Origin: Paludibacter sp. 47-17
GTDB taxonomy: Bacteria > Bacteroidota > Bacteroidia > Bacteroidales > Paludibacteraceae
Assembly: GCA_001898935.1 (NCBI GenBank)
Contig: MKVT01000015.1
Location: 52,152 to 116,151 of the forward strand
Length of the DNA stretch: 64,000 bases
Direction of reading: 5' to 3'
The notes under the pieces were generated by a model, which saw nothing but the letters and a program-made list of their open reading frames with translations, was not told the DNA's origin and searched no databases. A program made the translations under genes and the position numbers. Of the stretch, positions 37,427-46,014 are shown in pieces. Positions within the stretch are counted from its first letter, which is position 1. Every line of letters starts with the position of its first letter.

Positions 37427-38068
37427 ATGGAGTCACACAAAGTAAAAATGTTTCTGTTATCAGATGCACTTATTGGAGCTTCGGAGGGATACGGAGCAAT
37501 CATTGATAAAGATTCTGTCTTTGATGAAGTTGGTCTTCCCATTATTCCCGGAAAACGTATTAAAGGAATACTACGATCTGAAGCTAAGTTGCTGAATACC
37601 TATAAACCGATAAAACTTTCAAATAATAATACAACCGACGACCCTGTAGAATTATTATTTGGAAAGCCAGGTAATACAAATATTAAAAATGAGTCAGTTT
37701 ATGTCTCGAATTTTTGCGTGGACGAATATGATGCAAATAAGGTTTTTTTAAGAAAAGAGATTAAACAAGGCAGAATATCACGTTCAGAGGTAATAAGTTA
37801 TTTTACCGCGCTAAGAACGACAACCCGAATAAATGAAGATGGAATAGCTGCTGAAACTTCTTTAAGAACAATTCGGGTATTGAAAAGGGGCTTTCACTTT
37901 GTGGGAGAGCTAGCGTTTGACAATCAATACGTAAGTGTTTTTAAAGATATATTGTCATTAACCCGCAGAATAGGCTCGATGCGCAACAGGGGATTAGGAC
38001 AAATTTCGTGTTCATTAATTGATAGTAATAAACATGACCTTGAGTCTTTAAATGGTAACGAAAAATGA
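37427..38068 (+). CDS. cas7: Csm3-like Cas7 backbone subunit
   Basis: A 213-residue RAMP protein. The family element GLPIIPGKRIKGILRSEA (residues 36-53) is the loop that grips the crRNA, and a second glycine-rich loop RIGSMRNRGLGQIS lies near the C-terminus. Asp27, Asp29 and Asp33 precede the first loop, in the region where Csm3 carries its RNA-cleaving Asp, so backbone RNase activity is plausible. It forms the helical filament on the crRNA. Its stop overlaps the next start (ATGA), a sign of translational coupling. Confidence 0.85.
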   Translation: MESHKVKMFLLSDALIGASEGYGAIIDKDSVFDEVGLPIIPGKRIKGILRSEAKLLNTYKPIKLSNNNTTDDPVELLFGKPGNTNIKNESVYVSNFCVDEYDANKVFLRKEIKQGRISRSEVISYFTALRTTTRINEDGIAAETSLRTIRVLKRGFHFVGELAFDNQYVSVFKDILSLTRRIGSMRNRGLGQISCSLIDSNKHDLESLNGNEK

Positions 38069-39477
38069 AGAAGCTATATTTTACTATCACTACATCGGAT
38101 CCTATTATCATCACACAACATTCGGATGACCCGAATATGTACGAAACACTGCAATATATCCGGGGAACAATCATTCAAGGTGTATTTGCACATGCTTACC
38201 TTGAATCGAAAAAGCCTGCTGATAAAGACTTCATACGTTTAATTGTTAGTGGCGACTGTAGCTTTTCAAACGCTTATCCTTTAGAAAATAAGACCATGTT
38301 TTTTCCCGCTCCGGCTGCTTTAGTCAGAGAAAAAACCAATACAGAACAGGTTCACAATCTACTTGTAGATAAAACAGATGAACAGACACAGGGTATCTCA
38401 TCCTTTATCGCCATAGATAATGATACTATAACCCCTTTGAGGATTAATAAGAATATCAACCTTCACAACGAAATCGACAGAAAAACAAGAACATCTAAAG
38501 ATGGTATTCTTTTTAACTACCAATCTTTACCCGCAAAAATGGCTTTTCAAGGGTTTGTAGCGATAAAAAATGATGATGATGAGAAACTATTAAAAAAGCT
38601 AATACAGAATGGAATGATGATTAGAGTGGGACGTTCTACAACATCTGAATATGGGAAAGCTTATTTTAACTGGACAAGCGAATCGAAGAATGGTAAAACA
38701 AACAATGAAGGTGAAGTGATAATGACTTTATTATCCGATACTATTGTGCTAAATAGCAATGGTTTCTCAAGTTTAAGAACAATTGATTTAAATAACTATT
38801 TAGTCAACACTGACATTGTAAAATCGATTTCAAAAAAATCCCGTATAGATGGGTTTTTAAATGTATGGAAGTTACGTAAACCATCGGAAAATGTTTTTGC
38901 AGCCGGCAGTACATTTCTGCTAAACAAACTGCCTTCCAACCACGAGTATTTGGAAACCTTCGGGTTGGGAGAAAGAAACCATGAGGGTTACGGGCAAGTT
39001 TCATTTTCTTTGCTTAATATGCAGGATAAACAACTGAAATATACTGAACAGATAGAAGTTGTAGAGGAAGTACAACCATCTATACAAGAAATACCGGAAA
39101 TGTCAGGATTAATCATAAAAACAATTACCTATAACCGGATAAGAGAGCAAATAATAATACAAGCACTACAGGATGCTGAAAACACAGAACCTAAGATTGA
39201 TAGCAATAATTTGTTGAGTAGACTAAAAGAAATTGCATCTGATACAGATAAATTTAGGGAATTTTTAAAGGATTTGCGCCAAACAGCAAAAGGTCATTTG
39301 GAGAAGTCATATTTAGGTGAGAAAAATTTGATTGATCATTTTAATTCCGTTTTGTCGGGTGATTTAACAATACAGTATCAAGATATTATATCTGATGAGA
39401 AAAAAAGAAAACTCAAAACTCTCTATTTCGAGCAATATTTGAATCAGTTACGTCGCTTAAACAAAAATAAAAAATAA
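38065..39477 (+). CDS. csx10: Csx10-like Cas5-group subunit with helical tail
   Basis: A 470-residue RAMP protein. The N-terminal half has features I associate with Csx10: an RGTIIQGVFAHAYL loop, CSFSNAYPLENKTMFFPAPA, and later a glycine loop FGLGERNHEGYGQVSF near 305-320. Csx10 takes the Cas5 place, holding the 5' tag of the crRNA, and marks subtype III-D. Residues about 350-470 form an extra alpha-helical segment rich in Lys, Glu and Leu (SDTDKFREFLKDLRQTAKGH), which could be a fused Cas11-like small subunit, since no separate cas11 gene is seen. It overlaps the preceding gene by 4 bases. Confidence 0.8.
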   Translation: MKKLYFTITTSDPIIITQHSDDPNMYETLQYIRGTIIQGVFAHAYLESKKPADKDFIRLIVSGDCSFSNAYPLENKTMFFPAPAALVREKTNTEQVHNLLVDKTDEQTQGISSFIAIDNDTITPLRINKNINLHNEIDRKTRTSKDGILFNYQSLPAKMAFQGFVAIKNDDDEKLLKKLIQNGMMIRVGRSTTSEYGKAYFNWTSESKNGKTNNEGEVIMTLLSDTIVLNSNGFSSLRTIDLNNYLVNTDIVKSISKKSRIDGFLNVWKLRKPSENVFAAGSTFLLNKLPSNHEYLETFGLGERNHEGYGQVSFSLLNMQDKQLKYTEQIEVVEEVQPSIQEIPEMSGLIIKTITYNRIREQIIIQALQDAENTEPKIDSNNLLSRLKEIASDTDKFREFLKDLRQTAKGHLEKSYLGEKNLIDHFNSVLSGDLTIQYQDIISDEKKRKLKTLYFEQYLNQLRRLNKNKK

Positions 39478-39478
39478 G

Positions 39479-40930
39479 ATGAAAAACGGTAGAATCATAT
39501 TAACAGCTGCACTGGAAAATTTACGTCCGATAGGCATTGGTTCGGGAAGAGGTGACCGCAGCGACAGAGATGTAGTTACTACGGAATACAGATTTGATAA
39601 TCATGGGGAAATCCTTCCGCCCGAAAGATTTCATGAGGGAAACATGGATAATACCCGACAACTCCCTTTCATTCCAGCTACCTCATTCTTGGGGAAAATA
39701 TTCCGGCAATTTGATGTTAAGAAGTTTCCTGCAATAGAAAAATATTGGGGTAAATTCGAGGGAAATGCTTCATATATAGATTGTAGCGATATTCTATTAA
39801 CAAAATTGCCTCAGGCAAGTGTTAATGTAATTGAAGTAAGAGATGGCACTCGTATCGATTCGACAAAAGGAACGGTAGCTCCCGGTGCGAAGTTCGATTA
39901 TGAACTGCTTGCCCCGGGTGCAAAGTTTAGTTTGATGATGATATTCCGGGTGGAAGAAAATACTATAGCAGATTACAATCTGGCTTTAAATATTGCGTAT
40001 AATATTGCAACTGTACTAAATAAAGGAATTGATTTGGGATCAAAATCTACAGTTGGGTACGGTCAGGTTAAAGGTGATGCAGGACTTTACGAATTAGATT
40101 TTGAGAATAATGACCATTTTGAACATTGGATCAACAATAGATTAACTGAAATTAAAGTAGCTATTCCGGTGGTAGAGTCATTACTTCTCCCGCAAAACCA
40201 ATCTTTCGTGATCAAAGCCGATTTCAGCATAAGAAACTCACTTATTATTCGCTCCTATTCAACTGATCCAACTGCCCCGGATGCAACACATTTAAAATCG
40301 GGAGGAAAAAATATTTTGTCTGGAACATCTATCAAAGGAGCATTACGCAGCAGGGCCGAAAGAATACTTAATACGATTCAGAATGATACAGATACTACTA
40401 CAACAATTCTAGCCGGTCTTTTTGGTGATATAGAAAAGGAAGAAGATAAAGTTACAGTAAAGAAAGGTGGTTATACAGTGCCTTCAAGAGTATTTGTTGA
40501 TGAGATCTTTGTTGAAGAAGTTGTAGAAAAAATACAAACCAGAATCCAGATTGATCGCTTCACAGGAGGTACAGTTGATGGAGCTTTGTTTGAAGAAGTT
40601 CCCTTGTTTCCAGAGAAAGAAAAAACTCATATTAAAAGCTTTACTATTAAAGTAGTTAATCCAAATCCGTTGGACAAAGGGTTAATGTTGCTCCTGTTAA
40701 AAGACCTTTGGACAGCTGACTTGCCAATTGGTGGTGAAAAATCTGTTGGTCGGGGAGTATTGGAAGGTGTGAGCGCTATTGTTTATGACGGTATCGATGA
40801 GTACAAACTATTGGATGATTTAAGAGACTCACAAAAAACTGAAGTAATGCAATCCTATGTTGATGCTCTCCATAATGATAATAACTATCATGTATATAGT
40901 GAACGTGTAAAATATTATAAATCGAAATAG
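39479..40930 (+). CDS. Double Cas7 RAMP protein
   Basis: A 483-residue protein containing two RAMP units. The first (about 1-225) begins ILTAALENLRPIGIGSGRGD and has PFIPATSFLGKIFRQ and a glycine loop GSKSTVGYGQVKG. The second (about 240-450) has ILSGTSIKGALRSRAE and a closing GGEKSVGRGVLEG. Each unit probably covers one six-base segment of the crRNA, so this one chain supplies two backbone steps. Asp-rich stretches near the first loop (RGDRSDRDVVTTEYRFD) and before the second could carry cleavage residues. Subtype III-D operons often contain fused Cas7 genes. Confidence 0.8.
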   Translation: MKNGRIILTAALENLRPIGIGSGRGDRSDRDVVTTEYRFDNHGEILPPERFHEGNMDNTRQLPFIPATSFLGKIFRQFDVKKFPAIEKYWGKFEGNASYIDCSDILLTKLPQASVNVIEVRDGTRIDSTKGTVAPGAKFDYELLAPGAKFSLMMIFRVEENTIADYNLALNIAYNIATVLNKGIDLGSKSTVGYGQVKGDAGLYELDFENNDHFEHWINNRLTEIKVAIPVVESLLLPQNQSFVIKADFSIRNSLIIRSYSTDPTAPDATHLKSGGKNILSGTSIKGALRSRAERILNTIQNDTDTTTTILAGLFGDIEKEEDKVTVKKGGYTVPSRVFVDEIFVEEVVEKIQTRIQIDRFTGGTVDGALFEEVPLFPEKEKTHIKSFTIKVVNPNPLDKGLMLLLLKDLWTADLPIGGEKSVGRGVLEGVSAIVYDGIDEYKLLDDLRDSQKTEVMQSYVDALHNDNNYHVYSERVKYYKSK

Positions 40931-40932
40931 CC

Positions 40933-41529
40933 ATGATAGAAAATACTATTAAACCCAACGGGTTGAAGCTTAATAAGGTGAATACATCCTCTAAACAGTT
41001 TGAAATAAAAACTGATGAAGACATCTTCGGGAATGCCCCACAAAAAGCATGGTTCATCGCATATCTTTTTCATCGTGTTGTGATTGGTAAATTTGTAAAT
41101 CATGAATTTGTCTATTATAAACAAGAAGATAAAGATGTAACACTTGAAAAAATTCTTAAGTTGCGTGTCTTTAACAAAGATGCTGAACTGCTTGTATGGC
41201 GGAATAATCAGGGCAAATACAAAGCACGATTAAGGAAAGACGGCGAAGGAGAGGAACAAGGAGTGGTAGATGCCCGCCAAGTGATGTTTGGTACAGAAAC
41301 TAAACCGACCGAGAATGATGTAAACTTCTCCTGCCTAACCGAAAAACGAGGTACAGAGATTATACTGCCGTTAAAGGATTTGGAAATTTCAGATTCTGAT
41401 ATAAATGAAGGAAAAGGTAGGTTGTGTATTCACACACGCTCGTATATCGGCTATATCGATGAAATGCAAGCCACATACGAAGATGTACGTTTTGTTGAAT
41501 TTGTAATGTATAAGGAGGGTGAGTTATGA
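40933..41529 (+). CDS. csx19: Csx19-like effector subunit
   Basis: A 198-residue soluble protein between two backbone genes. Segments such as WFIAYLFHRVVIGKF, KILKLRVFNKDAELLVWRN and LCIHTRSYIGYIDEMQATYE give it the length and layout I associate with Csx19 (TIGR03984-type), a family described in type III-D loci whose structural role is less clear than that of Cas7. No RAMP loop or nuclease motif is visible. The start follows the preceding stop by 2 bases and its end overlaps the next start by 4 bases, so it is made in step with the complex. Confidence 0.65.
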   Translation: MIENTIKPNGLKLNKVNTSSKQFEIKTDEDIFGNAPQKAWFIAYLFHRVVIGKFVNHEFVYYKQEDKDVTLEKILKLRVFNKDAELLVWRNNQGKYKARLRKDGEGEEQGVVDARQVMFGTETKPTENDVNFSCLTEKRGTEIILPLKDLEISDSDINEGKGRLCIHTRSYIGYIDEMQATYEDVRFVEFVMYKEGEL

Positions 41530-43484
41530 AAAAAGGAATATTGATAAGCAGACAGACAAAAAAAGGATATGATTATCTTATTGAATATGACAATGGGAAA
41601 ACTATAAAAATGGATATTCGGCAACTATCCCCTTCTTCTGTAATAAAAGACATATTAAATCAATCGGTCGAATTCGACAATTCTGGTGGAACTTTATCAA
41701 AAATATGGTTGTCAACAACCAAAGAATTGATTTATGAATCTAAAAAACAGGATATTAGAAGTCATACTCGTATTGAAGAGAATAGGGATAAAAGAGAATA
41801 TAATACAAATATGAATGATCCAGCTCGGGCTCCCTATAATTTCGTACCCCTCAATAAAAATATTATTGAATCAAACGGAAAAAATAAATTCTCAATCTTT
41901 GAAGGACTAAGTGGACACATTGATATACAAATTGAATCCAAAAGTCCGCTCTTCATTAGAGACGGAGATAATCTATTTGCAAACAATAATAATTCACCAT
42001 ATATTCCTGGTTCTTCATTACGAGGATTGATTCGAAATCTGGTAAATATCACCTCTTTCGGAAAATTGGATCAATTTAATAATCGAACATTATTTCGAAG
42101 ATCAAATATGTTAAGTGATGGAAAGAATGTAAATAGTGGATTTTTACAATTCAAAAATGGGATTTATGTGATTTATGAAGCTACGGCAATTCAATCGACA
42201 AGTGATTATCATCTTTCAAGAAATCCGCATAGCTATCAGTTTGACACCGCTTCTAATATATGCAAATTTTCTGTTGGTGAATTTCAAAATCGATGTAGGG
42301 TTTGGATTTTCACCAAAACAGCTAATTGCATAAATGTTCCAAATGAAGCAATTAAAGGTTATGAATTGGATGACACCAGAAGTGAATACTCAATCGACAT
42401 ATTAAAATCATTGAAAAAAAGGAAAATTGTTAATAACAATGAAGAATGCATTGGGAATGTAACTGTCCCTGTTCAGCTTGGAATCCCTGTATTTTACCGT
42501 ATTGATGAAAAAGGGAATGTTCTTTCATTTGGCCATGCGAAATACCATAGAATACCTTACAACTACTCAATTGGAGATCATATAATCCAAGATAACAATA
42601 GCAAATCTGATTTTTCACAAACTATCTTCGGAACAATAAATGAACCATCCAAGGTATTCTTTGAAGATAGTTATTTAAATGGAAGTCCCTATTTTGAACT
42701 TATCAGCCCAAAACATCCTAAGATTTTATCATCACCCAAAGCAACTACTCATCAACATTATTTGGAACAGCCAAACATTAATACATCTCCATCGCATCAG
42801 AAAAAATGGTCGGATAAAGACACATTAATCAGAGGTTATAAAAATTACTGGCATCGAAAAACTTCAAGTTCAATAAGTGACCCCAATACATGGATTGAGA
42901 CAGAAGAAATTAGCCGAAGTAATCCTAATGAAATAAACCCAATATCAATCAACTCAGTTTTTGGAGGAAGAATCCGCTTTGAAAATCTAACAAATGAAGA
43001 ATTGGGAGCTTTACTTTTTGCCCTAGAGCTACCAGATGGCTGTTGTCATAAGTTAGGTATGGGCAAACCTTTAGGATTAGGTTCTGTATTACTATCCATA
43101 AAATCATTATCAATAATTGACAGAAAAGAACGATACACAACACTTATTGAAAATAGTTCATGGGCACTGGGAGTGACAAATAATATCCCGGATACAGAAC
43201 ACTTCAAAAATATATTTGCCAAATATCTGTGTTCTCAACTTAAGGAAGTTCAGTACGTGGAAAATAAGGGCTCCATGTGTATTTGGCAAATCGATAGATT
43301 ACTAAAATTGAAAGAGATGTTAACACTAAACCATGAGATGAATAACACTATTGTAAACTGGAATAAAAGAACCAGATATATGGAAAATGGAATTAATAAT
43401 GGGGGTAATAATGAGTTCAAAAATCGCCCTGTTTTACCAAACCCCAATGAAGTTATCCAAAATAATATCTATAAAAAACTCTAA
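41526..43484 (+). CDS. Large Cas7-type RAMP protein (TIGR03986-like)
   Basis: A 652-residue protein. A 100-residue N-terminal extension leads to ARAPYNFVPLN, the hallmark segment I recall for TIGR03986-type CRISPR RAMP proteins. Next come the crRNA-binding loop YIPGSSLRGLIRNLV, a long central insertion (about 200-470), and a closing block with LPDGCCHKLGMGKPLGLGSV near 515-535. The tail is Asn-rich and low in complexity. It probably caps or extends the Cas7 backbone. The gene is the most AT-rich of the set. A 4-base overlap couples it to csx19. Confidence 0.8.
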   Translation: MKKGILISRQTKKGYDYLIEYDNGKTIKMDIRQLSPSSVIKDILNQSVEFDNSGGTLSKIWLSTTKELIYESKKQDIRSHTRIEENRDKREYNTNMNDPARAPYNFVPLNKNIIESNGKNKFSIFEGLSGHIDIQIESKSPLFIRDGDNLFANNNNSPYIPGSSLRGLIRNLVNITSFGKLDQFNNRTLFRRSNMLSDGKNVNSGFLQFKNGIYVIYEATAIQSTSDYHLSRNPHSYQFDTASNICKFSVGEFQNRCRVWIFTKTANCINVPNEAIKGYELDDTRSEYSIDILKSLKKRKIVNNNEECIGNVTVPVQLGIPVFYRIDEKGNVLSFGHAKYHRIPYNYSIGDHIIQDNNSKSDFSQTIFGTINEPSKVFFEDSYLNGSPYFELISPKHPKILSSPKATTHQHYLEQPNINTSPSHQKKWSDKDTLIRGYKNYWHRKTSSSISDPNTWIETEEISRSNPNEINPISINSVFGGRIRFENLTNEELGALLFALELPDGCCHKLGMGKPLGLGSVLLSIKSLSIIDRKERYTTLIENSSWALGVTNNIPDTEHFKNIFAKYLCSQLKEVQYVENKGSMCIWQIDRLLKLKEMLTLNHEMNNTIVNWNKRTRYMENGINNGGNNEFKNRPVLPNPNEVIQNNIYKKL

Positions 43485-43488
43485 TCTC

Positions 43489-43854
43489 ATGCTGATCAAC
43501 CTATCCAACCATCCTTACGAGAAATGGGATGAAAAACAGAAGAACACTGCCTTGAATCAGTTTAATTCAGTGGTGGATATTCCGTTTCCGGAGATTGATC
43601 CGATGGCAGACACTGAAGAGGTAGCATCATTGGCTACGGAATATCTGTTACGATGTAAGGTAAAACTGGCAGCATCGAAAGACAAAAGCAATGCATTACA
43701 CATCAGCGGTGAACCTTGCTTTCTGTACCAGTTTGTAGCCTTGGCCAAAGAGCAACAAATCGACTGCGTATGCTCTACCACCCTTCGTTTGGTAACTAAT
43801 GAAGGAAATATCAAAACTTCAATTTTTCAATTTGTTCAATTTAGGAACTACTAA
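43489..43854 (+). CDS. Small Rossmann-like CRISPR accessory protein
   Basis: A 121-residue protein. The N-terminal strand MLINLSNHP, the pattern PFPEIDPMADTEEV, a helix, then LHISGEPCFLYQFVALAKEQ and a final CSTTLRLV strand give an alpha/beta layout like CARF- or Csx15/Csx20-type proteins found in type III loci. Members of such families bind or degrade cyclic oligoadenylates. Here the gene stands immediately before a probable membrane effector. A ring nuclease or signal-buffering role is therefore inferred, not shown. The start at 43489 is 4 bases after the preceding stop; a longer reading would overlap the cas7 gene. Confidence 0.6.
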   Translation: MLINLSNHPYEKWDEKQKNTALNQFNSVVDIPFPEIDPMADTEEVASLATEYLLRCKVKLAASKDKSNALHISGEPCFLYQFVALAKEQQIDCVCSTTLRLVTNEGNIKTSIFQFVQFRNY

Positions 43855-43867
43855 AAAACTAATCATT

Positions 43868-44404
43868 ATGTGGACAGCAATTTATGACATTATTGACAAA
43901 GCTGGTACCTTTATCGGTATAATCGGCGCTATAATTTCATTCTTGGTATGGCTAAAAGTCAAAAATCAAAGTAAAAAATTGAAAGAACTGGGATTGACAT
44001 TAAAATCAATCAACAATTATTCTGAGATACAAGACACATTCAAGGGTATTACAAGTAGCAATCCAAAGGCTTTTTGCCTATCTCTTATATCAACTGATGC
44101 ATCCATTAAAACACGTGTAAATGACTTCATTAAATCTCAATCAAACTTAAAAGATATGCCTATTGTGGAATTAAATATGGATGGACTTTCACATGAAACA
44201 ATAGGTACTTTCATCGACGCCGTCAGACAAAAACGAAGAGGTGAATTGAGTGATGCAACGGAAATCCATTTATTTATTCAAGGACCGATTATCGCGGGAA
44301 CTCTAATCGGGTCAATATTCGATCATTGGGTTCCTGTAAAACTATATCATTTTAGCAATACAACTCATCAATATGAATATTGGGGAGTACTTGCCAAACA
44401 ATAG
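43868..44404 (+). CDS. Membrane-anchored CARF/SAVED-like protein (candidate Cam1-like effector)
   Basis: A 178-residue protein with one strong transmembrane helix at about 13-29 (GTFIGIIGAIISFLVWL), a basic linker, then a cytosolic alpha/beta domain. That domain has NPKAFCLSLISTDASI, MPIVELNMDGLSHE, a helix, and a C-terminal block ATEIHLFIQGPIIAGTLIGS with PVKLYHF, which strongly resembles the last part of SAVED/CARF nucleotide-sensor domains. This is the layout of Cam1, a type III effector that depolarises the membrane on binding cyclic tetra-adenylate. With a GGDD-active, HD-less Cas10 in the operon, it is the best candidate for the output of the signal. No nuclease motif is present. Confidence 0.6.
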   Translation: MWTAIYDIIDKAGTFIGIIGAIISFLVWLKVKNQSKKLKELGLTLKSINNYSEIQDTFKGITSSNPKAFCLSLISTDASIKTRVNDFIKSQSNLKDMPIVELNMDGLSHETIGTFIDAVRQKRRGELSDATEIHLFIQGPIIAGTLIGSIFDHWVPVKLYHFSNTTHQYEYWGVLAKQ

Positions 44405-44480
44405 ATGATTTTCATTTATACAATCTGGACATTATCCAGAATGGTAGAAATAACCTTTCGCAATTTAGCTTTACAATTAT

Positions 44481-45428
44481 ATGGACTCTGACTTTATAAA
44501 GAACCTCCATTTCTCCCGCCTCCGCATCACTTTTCAGGCTGCGGAGCCAATTCTCTTACCAGTATTCAAGGGCTCAACATTCCGGGGTTGTTTTGGGCAG
44601 GCAATGAAGCGACAGGTGTGCAGGTATAACCGGAAACCCTGTGAACAATGCAGTTTGAAATATGAATGTAGTTTTTCGGTGTTGTTCAACTCTTTTGCTT
44701 TACCTCATAATGACAACGATGACAGGAAGGTTGCTAAGCAGCCTCATCCTTACATTATTGTGCCATTTAGCAACCATAAAACGTATTTTGCTGAAGGTGA
44801 TAGCTTTGGATTCGAACTTACATTGATTGGCAATGCTAACAGCCATGTCAACAACGCTCTTAGGGCAATTACTGCAATGGGGGATATTGGCGTGGGAAAA
44901 GAACATATGAAATTCAGAGCAGTTTCGTTAGAAGTATTGAATACTGATTTAGTATATGAGAATCTCGGATATTTTGGTCGGATTCCGCTTATAGGGTATA
45001 GCCATCTTCCAATTGTTTCTGCAAATGATAAACTATGCATAGCTCTACAAACACCTCTCAGATTATCGAAAGATAGTAAGCCTTATTTCGATGTGCCTGA
45101 GTTTGGTCATTTCGTTGAAATCTTGCTGAATCGTTTGATGCAATTGGCGGTACTCTACGGTGATGCTGATGCTACTATCTTTGAGCAAAAAGCTCAATGG
45201 ATTAAAGGAACAGAACATATAAATTTACATATGCCCAATCGGGAGTTTTCTAATCAAACCAGGTTTTCGGGAACGCAAAACACCAAAATGAAATTTGATG
45301 GTATTCTGGGAAACATGTTGTTAGAAGGAAATGACCTGAATAAATGGATTCCTTTGCTCGTGATGGGAAGTTGGTTACATGTAGGTTCAACAACAACTTT
45401 CGGGTTGGGTAAATACACTTTAATGTAA
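44481..45428 (+). CDS. cas6: CRISPR RNA endoribonuclease Cas6
   Basis: A 315-residue Cas6. The N-terminal RAMP half has PVFKGSTFRGCFGQAMKRQV and a cysteine cluster (Cys47, 54, 57, 63 in VCRYNRKPCEQCSLKYEC) that could bind zinc. The C-terminal half ends in the family loop LVMGSWLHVGSTTTFGLGKY. Cas6 cuts the repeat RNA, leaving an 8-base 5' tag; from the array the tag would be AUUGAGAC. The gene is 76 bases after the membrane effector and is the last of the effector set before the array leader. A catalytic His is not certain from sequence. Confidence 0.88.
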   Translation: MDSDFIKNLHFSRLRITFQAAEPILLPVFKGSTFRGCFGQAMKRQVCRYNRKPCEQCSLKYECSFSVLFNSFALPHNDNDDRKVAKQPHPYIIVPFSNHKTYFAEGDSFGFELTLIGNANSHVNNALRAITAMGDIGVGKEHMKFRAVSLEVLNTDLVYENLGYFGRIPLIGYSHLPIVSANDKLCIALQTPLRLSKDSKPYFDVPEFGHFVEILLNRLMQLAVLYGDADATIFEQKAQWIKGTEHINLHMPNREFSNQTRFSGTQNTKMKFDGILGNMLLEGNDLNKWIPLLVMGSWLHVGSTTTFGLGKYTLM

Positions 45429-46014
45429 GAAATAGTTAGAGTTGTGAATCTCTAAAATATAACGCTCTTTGAAATACGAAACAGTAACTTTTACTAAAGC
45501 TGATTAGCTTTAGTCCGGTTATAGAACAGAGAGAAGGAGACTGAACATAATCGTGATTATCTTGCGAAATCAAGTGTTTAATCTAACTGTCATAATACCA
45601 GTTGTATAGAAAAAGGATGTTGTTGTTTGTATAGAAATAACAATATATTTTTTTCGCAAATACCAACCAAACAATGATGAACTAATTTCTTTTTCGAAAA
45701 TTCACTTGTGTTCATGTGGTATTGTGTTGATTATCAAGTTGAATTGCGGGTTAGAAACACTGTTTTTTTCGAAAATGCTGTTTTTGAGTGTTTTGGAATA
45801 ATGTTTTCTGATTTATTTTTTGGCATATATCTTTGTATATCATTTATATATGCGATTTACAATGCTCTTTCATAAATATAAGAAGTGATTGAAAGAATCA
45901 TTTTCGAAGAATTTTAAGAGTAGTGAGGTAATTATATGATAATAAGACTTATATTTGCAATTAATTGAATGTGAAGAAGGAATTGTCTGTTTTCAATATG
46001 TTGATTTTGATCGA
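45429..46014 (+). other. CRISPR leader region
   Basis: A 586-base AT-rich stretch between cas6 and the first intact repeat. It contains a 9-bp hairpin (ACTAAAGCT/AGCTTTAGT, 45493-45514) soon after cas6, two perfect TTTTCGAAAA palindromes (45691-45700 and 45766-45775) and a near copy, TTTTCGAAGA, at 45901. TAnnTTTG elements lie at 45828-45835 and 45950-45957, the latter about 65 bases before the first repeat and the likely array promoter. The decayed repeat is at the opposite end, so this side should be the leader. Confidence 0.7.

Noticed and set aside
43387..43488. Upstream start for the MLINLSNHP protein
   Set aside because: It would overlap the end of the large cas7 gene by about 100 bases and adds residues unlike the compact N-terminal strand.
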